Positions 43,601 through 52,604 of a stretch of DNA of 64,000 bases are shown piece after piece (the first letter of the stretch is position 1; the number at the start of each line of letters is the position of its first letter). The position numbers and the translations under genes are program-made. The notes below the pieces were generated by a model. That model searched no databases. It was not told where the DNA came from and saw only the letters and a program-made list of their open reading frames with translations. Source of the DNA: Flavobacterium lutivivi (lineage in GTDB: Bacteria > Bacteroidota > Bacteroidia > Flavobacteriales > Flavobacteriaceae); NCBI RefSeq assembly GCF_014642275.1, contig NZ_BMIM01000011.1, positions 1 through 64,000 on the forward strand. Direction: 5' to 3'.

Positions 43601-43610
43601 AATCCTTTTT

Positions 43611-44711
43611 TTAGTTAGATTGTGTAACATTGTCTATATAAATAACTTCTCCGAAACCGTCAGCAATATCATTGTATCTGAAAACTAATTGTTTAAAAGT
43701 AGTTCCTGCTGGAATTCCAAATGTTCCAAAATCGAATTCAATTTCAGTCCATTGGTTAGCAACAGGTACAGGCATTTTTAAAATTTTATTAGAAACACCA
43801 TTTGAACCTTGCTCTATTTCAACATTAAGATTTTTTCCTGCTTCGGTTGCATAAACCATAACTTTTATTTTTGAACCGTTGTCAATGTTTATTAGCGTTC
43901 CATTTGGTGCTGCCAATGGTGTCCAAGTTCCGCTCCATGAAGCAGCTCCATTTGTTTTAGTATATTGCCATACATTTGCACTTGTATTGATACCTCCAGG
44001 GAAAGGATTTGCTACTTTTGAAACATTCACACCTCCAAAAGTTCCTCCAATACCATAGTTTTGAAATGGATCTTCATATGTAATTGGCAAAGAATATGGA
44101 TTATAAATTAAAACATTTACAGTTTCTGTAGTTGTTGCTGCTCCACCACTTAAAGCTACCACTGTGATTGTGTAATTACCAGCAGAAGCGTATGTATGAG
44201 CTGGAAGCGTTTGACCAACTGCCATTGAAGTTGGTGTTTCATTCGCTACATCACCAAAATAAACCAAAAAACCATTTGCATAATCTGCAGTGGCAGATAC
44301 AGTTACATCATGACCAGCAACATTCGCATTTACTGATACATTTTCAGGTGCTCTGTAAACAATTTGAAGTGGATATGTGTTGGTTGTACTATTACCAGCT
44401 AAGTCAAATGACTGAATAGTTACTGTATAACTTCCTTCTGGATAATTGTGAGAAACACTTGATCCAGGAAAAACAGTTGTAGGCTCATCAGTTCCATGTC
44501 CTAATGTAACAACAGATTTTGACATACCTTCGCCTAGAGGAGTAATTCTTACTAATCCTGAATTGTCATTGCTAACATCAAAAATTTTATCAAAATTTCC
44601 TGATGTAACAGAATTCAATGATGATACATCACCATCAATTCCTTCTTGAGAACAGCTATTAAAAGCTAATACTATTACAAGAAATGTTAATTTTAAAAAT
44701 ATTTTCTTCAT
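43611..44711 (-). CDS. surface lipoprotein with PKD-like repeats
   Basis: The 366-residue protein has a lipoprotein signal (FLVIVLAFNSCSQEG). Two beta-sandwich repeats follow: an early one with GTDEPTTVFPGSSVSHNYPEG, and a second that starts APENVSVNANVAGHDVTVSA and ends VNVLIY. The C-terminal region (about 205-366) ends with FGEVIYIDNVTQ, a carbohydrate-binding-like sandwich end. I infer a second surface glycan-binding protein of the locus. It is 11 bases after SusD and 10 bases before the next lipoprotein. Confidence 0.75.
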   Translation of the reverse strand: MKKIFLKLTFLVIVLAFNSCSQEGIDGDVSSLNSVTSGNFDKIFDVSNDNSGLVRITPLGEGMSKSVVTLGHGTDEPTTVFPGSSVSHNYPEGSYTVTIQSFDLAGNSTTNTYPLQIVYRAPENVSVNANVAGHDVTVSATADYANGFLVYFGDVANETPTSMAVGQTLPAHTYASAGNYTITVVALSGGAATTTETVNVLIYNPYSLPITYEDPFQNYGIGGTFGGVNVSKVANPFPGGINTSANVWQYTKTNGAASWSGTWTPLAAPNGTLINIDNGSKIKVMVYATEAGKNLNVEIEQGSNGVSNKILKMPVPVANQWTEIEFDFGTFGIPAGTTFKQLVFRYNDIADGFGEVIYIDNVTQSN

Positions 44712-44722
44712 AATTATATTTA

Positions 44723-46228
44723 TTAATAATTAGGGTTTTGTTGAATTAATGTATTGCTCAATTCTTTAATTGGAATTGGTAAAATTTCATGTTTACCAGC
44801 AACAAAGCCTCTACTTCCAAGTTTAGCTGGAGCATCACCCCAACGCACCAAATCAAACCATCTGTGTCCTTCACCTGCTAATTCTCTTCTTCTTTCGTCT
44901 TTAATAGCATTCATTGAAACTGGAACAGAAGGTAATCCTACTCTAGCTCTAACAGCATCTAACAATGCTTGAGCTCTAGTTCCTGTTCCACCTAAAGCCT
45001 CAGCTTCCATCAAGTAAGTATCTGCTAAACGAATTGCATAAGTATTTTGAGCATAATTCAAAACAGCATCTCCACCTAAACTTCCATCATAAACATCTGC
45101 TTGCTTTGGCAAAAATTTATTTAAGAAGTAACCAGTATCTTGATAACCCGCAATATAATCAGCATGACCATTTGTTTTCAATGATTTTAAATCGAATAAA
45201 GTAGCATTAAATCTTGGATCACCTTGCATAAAGTCATAAAAATCTTGAGTGAATACATTGAAACTCCATCCTGAAGGAAGTTCCGGCGCTTGATTATCCA
45301 ATTTGTTGTAACTTCTTGGGCCAACCATTACATTCACAGTATTCCCTTCATCAGAACTACCACCCCAAATTCCCCAATATGAACCTTGAGCTGAATGAGA
45401 AACCTCTAAGATTGATTCTGTATTGAATTTATTTGTAAAACTCCACAAATCAGCAAAATTGCTCAATAAATGATATCCGTATTGACTAGTTTGTCCAGGT
45501 GTACCATTAACATCAGCAAACTGTTCTGCGGCAAGAGTGTTTTTACCTTGGTAAAGATAAACTTTTCCTAAAATTGCTTTTGCAGCTCCTTTGGTTAATC
45601 TACCTCCATCAATTTCAACAACAACTGTAGAAGGCAAATTGTCCATAGACGCTAATAAATCTTCTTCAATTTTTGCATAAACATCTGCAGGTGCAGCTTG
45701 TGGTACATTGTAAAACTGAGAAGCAGACAATGGTTCAGTAATTAAAGGAACGTTTTTGAACATTCGAACTAAGTTGAAATAGTAATAAGCTCTCAATGTT
45801 TTTGCTTCAGCTTCAAATCTTGTTTTAACAGCTTCATCCATTGGTATTCCTGGTAATTTAGATAATAAAACATTTGCTCTAAATATACCTCTGTAATAAT
45901 CATTCCAAAAACTTTCAGGAATAGTGTATGGGTTAATTGTATAATTTGAGAAAGATTGAATACCAGCTCCATCACTTTCTCCACCACCACCAGCAACATG
46001 ATCATCTGAAGCAGCATTGAACATGGTAATCATATTTTCAAATCCACCAGAGTTTTTTCTCATCAAATCATATACAGCGGTTAGAGCTGCTTTTGCATCT
46101 GATTCGTTTTTATAGAAGTTTTCCTCTGTAGTCATTCCCTCGGGAGTAACTTCTAAAAAATCATTGCTACAAGATGTAATAAAAATTACAATAGCAGCAT
46201 ATAAAAATATTTTAAATTCTTTTTTCAT
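44723..46228 (-). CDS. SusD/RagB family outer-surface lipoprotein
   Basis: The protein has 501 residues with a lipoprotein signal (AAIVIFITSCSND, lipidated Cys20). The SusD landmarks are the N-terminal FLEVTPEGMTTEENFYKNES, YDLMRKN, AEAKTLRAYYYFNLVRMFKNVPL, and the C-terminal LMEAEALGGT plus DERRRELAGEGHRWFDLVRWG. SusD proteins cap SusC and capture glycan at the surface. The ATG was chosen so that the signal peptide starts MKKEFKIF. It is 10 bases after SusC. Confidence 0.96.
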   Translation of the reverse strand: MKKEFKIFLYAAIVIFITSCSNDFLEVTPEGMTTEENFYKNESDAKAALTAVYDLMRKNSGGFENMITMFNAASDDHVAGGGGESDGAGIQSFSNYTINPYTIPESFWNDYYRGIFRANVLLSKLPGIPMDEAVKTRFEAEAKTLRAYYYFNLVRMFKNVPLITEPLSASQFYNVPQAAPADVYAKIEEDLLASMDNLPSTVVVEIDGGRLTKGAAKAILGKVYLYQGKNTLAAEQFADVNGTPGQTSQYGYHLLSNFADLWSFTNKFNTESILEVSHSAQGSYWGIWGGSSDEGNTVNVMVGPRSYNKLDNQAPELPSGWSFNVFTQDFYDFMQGDPRFNATLFDLKSLKTNGHADYIAGYQDTGYFLNKFLPKQADVYDGSLGGDAVLNYAQNTYAIRLADTYLMEAEALGGTGTRAQALLDAVRARVGLPSVPVSMNAIKDERRRELAGEGHRWFDLVRWGDAPAKLGSRGFVAGKHEILPIPIKELSNTLIQQNPNY

Positions 46229-46238
46229 AATTTTTATT

Positions 46239-49200
46239 TTAGAATTGAATATTTGCTCCAAACATAAATGTGCGTGCTTGAGGATAATAACCTCTGTCTA
46301 TACCCATAACTCCTCCACCAATCTCTGGGTCAAAACCAGTATATTTAGTAAGTGTTAATAGATTTTCAGCAGAAACGTATAATCTAACTTTTTGAAGACC
46401 AGCTTTACCAATTATAGAACTTGGTAGAGAATATCCCAATTGAACAATTTTAAATCTTAAATAATCCCCATCTTCAAGATAGAAATCAGACATTCTAGTA
46501 AAGTTACCATTTGTATCGTCTGATGTTAATCTTGGATAAGAATTAGATGTTCCTTCACCAGTCCATCTGCTTAACACATCAGTTTGATAGTTTGCAGTAG
46601 CGATATCTAATCTGCGAAGTCCTTGGAAAATTTTGTTTCCTCCAGCACCTTGTAAGAACATCATTAAATCAAAATTTTTATAATCCATGTTCAATGTAAA
46701 ACCAAATGTGAATTTCGGTAGTGGCGATCCAAGATATACTTTATCAGCATCTGTAATTTGACCATCTCCATTACTGTCTTTCCATCTGAAATCTCCAGGA
46801 ACAGCGTTTGGTTGTATCAATCCGCCTGATGAATTTACATAAGCATTAATTTCTGCTTGATTTTGGAAAATTCCTGCAGTTTGAAAACCATAAAACTCAG
46901 CATAAGCATGACCAATTTCTGAACGCGAAATCGTACTCATAGACTGAAAACCTGCTTCATTTATAAATGTAACATTTTTACCTAATCCAGTTACTTCATT
47001 TTTATTAGTTGCAAAATTTGCTTTAGCAGAAATGTTCAAACCGTTATTCAGTTTTTTGTTGTAACCTAATTCAAACTCAAGTCCAGTATTTTTCATATCA
47101 GCAATGTTTGCCCAAGGCTCTCCATCTGCTCCTACATATCCTGGCAAACTACTATCAAGCCTTAATATCCCTGCTGTTTTTTTGTTGTACCAATCAAAAC
47201 TAAAGTTAAAATCTGAAAATAATTTAGTATCAATACCAATGTTAGTTTGGATTGTTTCTTCCCATTTTAAATCTGGATTAGATATCCTTGTTGAGCTAGA
47301 GCCTGATGTAACCACACCAGAATTACCAAATGTATAGTTTCTTCCACCATTGATTAGAGCTAAGAAGGCAAAATCATCGCTTCTGTCATTACCACTTACT
47401 CCCCAACTTGCACGAAGTTTTAAACTATTAACTACATCATTAGCTTTCCAAAAATCCTCTTTTGATGCTACCCAACCGAATGAAACAGAAGGGAAATTAC
47501 CATACTTGTTGTTTTTACCAAATTTTGAGGAACCATCTCTTCTTATTAGACCAGAAAATAAATATTTTTCTTTGTAATCATATGTTAATCTAGCAAACAA
47601 AGAGGTAAGTGTATTTGCAGCTCCATCATAGGCATATCCTATTTTATTGTCTGATGTTACAGTACCGTCGTTGAAAGAAGCATCTTGCCAATTATTAGTT
47701 GACAAACCATAGTGGGTAACACTTGTTCCAGTTAAGAATTGATTGTTTTTGTAAGCTCCTTGTCCTAATAAGAAAGCAAAATTATGATTGTTTATTGCTC
47801 TCTCATAAGTTAAAGTGTTTTCAATATTCCAGTTTAGTGCTTTATTTTCTATTCTTGAAATATTGTTTTTACCAGTTACATTATTAACTGTTGCACTAAG
47901 GTAGTATAAAGGAGTAAATCCTTCAGCACCCCAAAATGCTAATTTTCCTGCTAATACGGTTCTAAACTTAAACCCTTTTGCTGGTTTAATTTCTGCAAAA
48001 ACGTTTCCAATAAAATCATCTGACCAATTGTATTGCCCCATTCTTGTTTTAGCATATGCAATTGGGTTTGTCATTTCTTGCCCTACTGGTCCAGATATTC
48101 CGTAAGGATTTCCATTTGCATCTTTTATAGAATATTGGTTATTATAAGGAGCAGCATTAGCAACAACTGGATCTGTAACTACCACTGGAGTTATTGGGTC
48201 TAAGTTTAAAGCAGAGCTTAATGGTCCACCAAATTCACTATTGGTGTTACCTATACCCATAGTTTTTTGATAGGTATATCCAATAGTTTGACCAATTGTT
48301 AGCCAATCTTTCACTTTGTGGTTAGAGTTCAATCTAATATTCTTTTTGTCCCAGTTAGAAATTTCTGGAAGAACAATTCCTTCTTGGTATTGATTACCAA
48401 AAGACAAATAATAATTTGAACGATCGTTACCACCACTTAAACTTAATTCATGGGAAACTCTTCTTGCATTAGTATTGAAAATTTCTTTTTGCCAGTCAGT
48501 TCCTTTGCCTAGTGAACCTAGATTAGGATAAGGAATATTTCCTGCACCGTTACCATTAGCATATCTTTCGTTCATAATAGCACCATACTGCGTAGCGTTC
48601 AATAACTTAACAAATCTCTCTGGAGAAGAAGTTCCCGTATAACCATTATAAGATACTGTCATCTTGCCTTCTTTCCCTTTTTTGGTAGTAATAAGGATAA
48701 CTCCAGCCGCTGCTCTTGTTCCATAAATCGACGCAGATGCATCTTTCAAAACTTCTATAGATTCAATATCAGCTTGATTAATAGCTCCCAATGCACCAGC
48801 ATCGACTACAATTCCATCAACAACCCACAAAGGATTATTGTCATTTAAAGTAGTAATACCTCTAACACGAACCGTAGAACCAGAACCTGGTTGACCAGCA
48901 TTCATAGCAATAGTTACACCTGCAGTTCTACCTTGAAGTGATTGTTCAACTCTACTGTTTGGAATTTTTTCTAAATCTTTTGCAGTAACTTTAGAAATTG
49001 CTGCTGTTACCACACTTTTCTTTTGAGTTCCATATCCAACGTTGATAACAACTTCTTCTAATTTGTTATCTTCTTCAGATAATGAAATGTTCATTTCTCC
49101 AGAAGTAATTGCTACTTCCTCAGTCTTATACCCAACAAATGAAACTACAAGTGTAGTAGCATTATTTGGTACTGTTAAATTGAATTTTCCATCAATATCT

Positions 49201-49379
49201 GTTGTTGTGCTGGCTTGCTGGCCTTTGGCAACAACGTTTGCTCCTGGTAATGGCATACCACCAGAGCTAACTGAACCACTGACTTTTTTTTGAGCCTGAG
49301 CAGCTACAGTCATAAAGAACAGTAATGAAAACAGGAAGATTTTATCCCTGAATTTTTCAAAAAATTGCTTTACTTTCAT
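46239..49379 (-). CDS. SusC/RagA family TonB-dependent outer-membrane receptor
   Basis: The 1046-residue protein has a signal peptide (about 1-29), a carboxypeptidase-regulatory-like domain (about 32-115, KVSGSVSSGGMPLPGANV), a plug domain (VEQSLQGRTAGVTIAMNAG to VLKDASASIYGTRAAAGVIL), and a large beta-barrel ending ARTFMFGANIQF. The length is usual for SusC. With SusD it imports a glycan oligosaccharide across the outer membrane with TonB energy. The 282 bases upstream, to the regulator gene, show no obvious TAnnTTTG box in its direction. Confidence 0.96.
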   Translation of the reverse strand: MKVKQFFEKFRDKIFLFSLLFFMTVAAQAQKKVSGSVSSGGMPLPGANVVAKGQQASTTTDIDGKFNLTVPNNATTLVVSFVGYKTEEVAITSGEMNISLSEEDNKLEEVVINVGYGTQKKSVVTAAISKVTAKDLEKIPNSRVEQSLQGRTAGVTIAMNAGQPGSGSTVRVRGITTLNDNNPLWVVDGIVVDAGALGAINQADIESIEVLKDASASIYGTRAAAGVILITTKKGKEGKMTVSYNGYTGTSSPERFVKLLNATQYGAIMNERYANGNGAGNIPYPNLGSLGKGTDWQKEIFNTNARRVSHELSLSGGNDRSNYYLSFGNQYQEGIVLPEISNWDKKNIRLNSNHKVKDWLTIGQTIGYTYQKTMGIGNTNSEFGGPLSSALNLDPITPVVVTDPVVANAAPYNNQYSIKDANGNPYGISGPVGQEMTNPIAYAKTRMGQYNWSDDFIGNVFAEIKPAKGFKFRTVLAGKLAFWGAEGFTPLYYLSATVNNVTGKNNISRIENKALNWNIENTLTYERAINNHNFAFLLGQGAYKNNQFLTGTSVTHYGLSTNNWQDASFNDGTVTSDNKIGYAYDGAANTLTSLFARLTYDYKEKYLFSGLIRRDGSSKFGKNNKYGNFPSVSFGWVASKEDFWKANDVVNSLKLRASWGVSGNDRSDDFAFLALINGGRNYTFGNSGVVTSGSSSTRISNPDLKWEETIQTNIGIDTKLFSDFNFSFDWYNKKTAGILRLDSSLPGYVGADGEPWANIADMKNTGLEFELGYNKKLNNGLNISAKANFATNKNEVTGLGKNVTFINEAGFQSMSTISRSEIGHAYAEFYGFQTAGIFQNQAEINAYVNSSGGLIQPNAVPGDFRWKDSNGDGQITDADKVYLGSPLPKFTFGFTLNMDYKNFDLMMFLQGAGGNKIFQGLRRLDIATANYQTDVLSRWTGEGTSNSYPRLTSDDTNGNFTRMSDFYLEDGDYLRFKIVQLGYSLPSSIIGKAGLQKVRLYVSAENLLTLTKYTGFDPEIGGGVMGIDRGYYPQARTFMFGANIQF

Positions 49380-49661
49380 AAGCGTTTGTTAATTTAAGGT
49401 TTTGGTTAATTTTTTAACTTTTTTTGTGTGACTTGTTAACGTGGTGTTAAATTATTTAAAATGGAAATATCAATTTGATAATGAACCACAACAAAAAATA
49501 TACATATGAAAAATTAAGCGTTTAAAAATTGAGAATATAAAAAAATCCAAGAAAAATGAAGATTTTAGCTTGGAGATTGATTTGTTAAAGTTGCAATTTA
49601 TAGCTTTCGAAAAGGTTATTGTAAAGGTAATGTTGAGGTTTAGAGTATTAATTTTGTATAG

Positions 49662-52478
49662 TTATATACTTAAAATGTAGTTAACTAGTCCATCATCATG
49701 CATCAAATTGAGTTTTTTTCGCAAACGATATCGTTTTATTTCAACACTTCTTATTGAAATATTAAACATTGGAGCTATCTCTTTTGAAGTTAAATTCAAC
49801 CTTAAATAAGCACATAACTTCAAATCACTTGGGGTTAAATTTGGATGTGCAGATTTTATCTTTTTTAAGAAATCTTTATCAGCATTATCAAAAGCTTCTT
49901 TGAATTTATTCCAAGAGTCATCATTGGATATGTTTTTGTTAATAGTTGTAATAACAGATTTAAGGTTTCTGTTTGTAGAGTCGTCAGCTGACTTTTTTAA
50001 GTCTTCTTTAATGATTTCAAGTAATTCATTCTTTTTAATCAAACTCATTGTTGAAACGGCTAATTCTCTATTTTTTGCGTCAACATCTTGCGATAATTGC
50101 TCATTTCTCAATTTCATTAACTGTTGCTCGTTCTCAAGCGCTGCAATCTCTAAAAGGAGGTTGTTTTCTTCGATCAATTTTTCTCTTTGCTTTTGATAAT
50201 AATTTTGATAAGCTTTATTTATATAAAATGCACTTATTATAAAAAGACATAAATAAATAAATTTCGCAAAAAGTGTCAGATACCAAGGTTTATCAATAGT
50301 AAAGTAATACGTCTCAACATTATCTTGAACAGTATTTGCAATTTTTGCTTTTACTTTAAAGGTATAAGTTCCAGGTGCGAGATTTTTAAAATTAACTGAT
50401 GATTTAGAACTCCAATCACTCCATTGATTTTGAAAACCTTCAAGAATATATTGATACTCTACATCAATAAATCTATTGTATTGTGGAACGGTGTAATTAA
50501 ATGTTAAATTATTTTCATCATGACTTAACTCCGACTCTTCATTAATACTTAAATTAATTGAAGGCTTTTCTAACTTATTGACATTAACAGATGTTAAATA
50601 TACTTTGTGATTTTTTACTTTAAATTCATTTAGATTAATCACAAAATAGCCGTCTGTCTTACCCACTAAATATTCATTTCCTGAGATTTGAGTAATGTTT
50701 TCATATCCAATCATTGGATTTGTGATTGCAAATGGTATTGGTATTTTATGCTTTTTTAAGTCATTATTAAAATTACCAGAAGTGAAATAATAGATGTAGC
50801 TTTTGGTGAAAATCCACATTTTATTTGACTTATCTACATTTATTTTACCAGAAATATACTCGTCGTTATCAAAAATACTACTTAAATTATTGTCTTTGAC
50901 AAAAGTATTTTTAGAGGAAATGAGTTTATATACGCCTTGTTTGCCTGCAAAATAAATCACACCATTGTATTTTGCTAAACTAATGTGTTTTCCTTTTTTC
51001 GGTGATTTTAGTATTTTAAAAGTTGTAGATTTTATTAAATCATTACTTAAGGTTACTTCAATTATTCCTTTGTATTCGTGTCCTATATATATTTTTTTAT
51101 TTCTGTTGTCAATTTCAAAATATCTAGATGAAATATCAAAATTTTCAATCTTGTTTTTAAAAACCCAATTTGCTCCTTTCTTTTCAATAACTGAAAGCCC
51201 ATTATAATTTCCTTGTAATATCAAATTTGGTCTATCAGGAAAAACATTAAACTTCCATGTTCCAGTTCCCTTAAAAATTAATTGAGCTGAAGTCCCATTT
51301 ACAACAAATGTTCCTAAATCATGTCCGCAAAACAAAGTGTTATCATATTCAAACAATGACCAAACTTGCCCCTTCGTGTCATTTATTAACTGAAAACGTT
51401 CATTTGAATTACTATTTTTATAAAACAATCCTTGATTTGTTCCTAAATATATCTTATTGTCAAATTTAATCGATGCATATACAGTACCTAAATAACCCTC
51501 ATCATCAAGAAAACTTTTAACCGGCGATTGAAGATTTATACAGTCAATTCCGTTGTCTAGACCTAACCAAAGATTGTTGTCAGTATCTTCACTAAGAGAA
51601 AGAACCGTATTATTACTTAAACCAGAATTTTGGGTTAAGTGGTAATTAACTTTTCCTGATTTATCCAGTATATAAATTCCATTTGAAATTGTTCCCAATG
51701 CAAATCCTCCGTTAGCGAGCTTTTTGGCACTAAAAATTGAATTTGGTTTTAATTCATTTTCAGAAAAAAAATGATATGCTTGAACAGTATTATCCTTTAG
51801 CTGAAAAATTCCTGCTCTTTCTGTTTGAAGCAACAACCCTTCTTGACTATCAAAAATTTCTACAATTCGATTGTTTTTTATTCTATCATCTGAGCTAACT
51901 AATACACTTTTTCCATTAATAATTTCGAACAAACCTTCTCCTACTGCTTGGAAATAAATTGAATTATCTACTTTGTAGATTCTGAAGATATTTGCATAAT
52001 TATCAATAAACTGAAATGTTTTTTTCTTTAAATCATAAACATAAATTCTATTAAACGATTGAAAAAGAACCCAATTATCTATATTGAGTATATTCCAAAA
52101 ATGTTCATCTTCAATAAGTTTATTTTTAATTTTATTACTCAAAGAAAAGTACTTCAAAATCCCATCAGGCATTCGTTCCCAATACCCAAATTCCATGTAA
52201 CAACCGGTATAAATTCTTTTACCAATGACTTTTACTGAACGAATAATAGTCTCATTTGGAGAAGGATATAGCGTCCAATTTGAACCATTATATTCCAACA
52301 GTCCTTCATTATTGGCAAAATAAGCAAACTGATTTTCATCCTCAGAAACCATCCAGTTTTGATTTCCAGCACCATAAACATTAGACTTAAACTTGACTAT
52401 TGGCGGCAAATCTTGTCCATAGAACCAAAATGAATAGAGAAAGAAAAGAATGAAATATGTGGCTTTTTTTGTTATCAT
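49662..52478 (-). CDS. membrane-spanning beta-propeller/LuxR regulator
   Basis: The 938-residue protein has a signal peptide. Repeated two-component-regulator-type propeller motifs (about 30-630; for example LSEDTDNNLWLGLDNGIDC, FDNDEYISGKI) are followed by a Y_Y_Y domain (about 640-725), one membrane span (about 734-753), a coiled coil (about 760-850), and a LuxR-type helix-turn-helix at the C-terminus (LTPSDLKLCAYLRLNLTSK, then ISIRSVEIKRYRLRKKLNL). It lacks a histidine kinase or receiver domain, so it would sense glycan in the periplasm and bind DNA directly in the cytoplasm. It lies directly upstream of SusC in the same orientation and is the likely activator. Confidence 0.93.
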   Translation of the reverse strand: MITKKATYFILFFLYSFWFYGQDLPPIVKFKSNVYGAGNQNWMVSEDENQFAYFANNEGLLEYNGSNWTLYPSPNETIIRSVKVIGKRIYTGCYMEFGYWERMPDGILKYFSLSNKIKNKLIEDEHFWNILNIDNWVLFQSFNRIYVYDLKKKTFQFIDNYANIFRIYKVDNSIYFQAVGEGLFEIINGKSVLVSSDDRIKNNRIVEIFDSQEGLLLQTERAGIFQLKDNTVQAYHFFSENELKPNSIFSAKKLANGGFALGTISNGIYILDKSGKVNYHLTQNSGLSNNTVLSLSEDTDNNLWLGLDNGIDCINLQSPVKSFLDDEGYLGTVYASIKFDNKIYLGTNQGLFYKNSNSNERFQLINDTKGQVWSLFEYDNTLFCGHDLGTFVVNGTSAQLIFKGTGTWKFNVFPDRPNLILQGNYNGLSVIEKKGANWVFKNKIENFDISSRYFEIDNRNKKIYIGHEYKGIIEVTLSNDLIKSTTFKILKSPKKGKHISLAKYNGVIYFAGKQGVYKLISSKNTFVKDNNLSSIFDNDEYISGKINVDKSNKMWIFTKSYIYYFTSGNFNNDLKKHKIPIPFAITNPMIGYENITQISGNEYLVGKTDGYFVINLNEFKVKNHKVYLTSVNVNKLEKPSINLSINEESELSHDENNLTFNYTVPQYNRFIDVEYQYILEGFQNQWSDWSSKSSVNFKNLAPGTYTFKVKAKIANTVQDNVETYYFTIDKPWYLTLFAKFIYLCLFIISAFYINKAYQNYYQKQREKLIEENNLLLEIAALENEQQLMKLRNEQLSQDVDAKNRELAVSTMSLIKKNELLEIIKEDLKKSADDSTNRNLKSVITTINKNISNDDSWNKFKEAFDNADKDFLKKIKSAHPNLTPSDLKLCAYLRLNLTSKEIAPMFNISIRSVEIKRYRLRKKLNLMHDDGLVNYILSI

Positions 52479-52577
52479 TTTTATGAACTAAAATCATGTA
52501 AAAATATCGTTTCGTTTTCAAATCACAAACAAATAAAAACAGTTTTTACCTTATTATAATCTCTTTGTTGAAATGCT

Positions 52578-52585
52578 TATCTTTG
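52578..52585 (+). promoter_or_regulatory. -7 box for uvrA
   Basis: TATCTTTG lies 19 bases before the ATG at 52605. No TTG element is present at the usual distance. Confidence 0.45.
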
Positions 52586-52604
52586 CAATTATTTGAAAAT
52601 TTTC

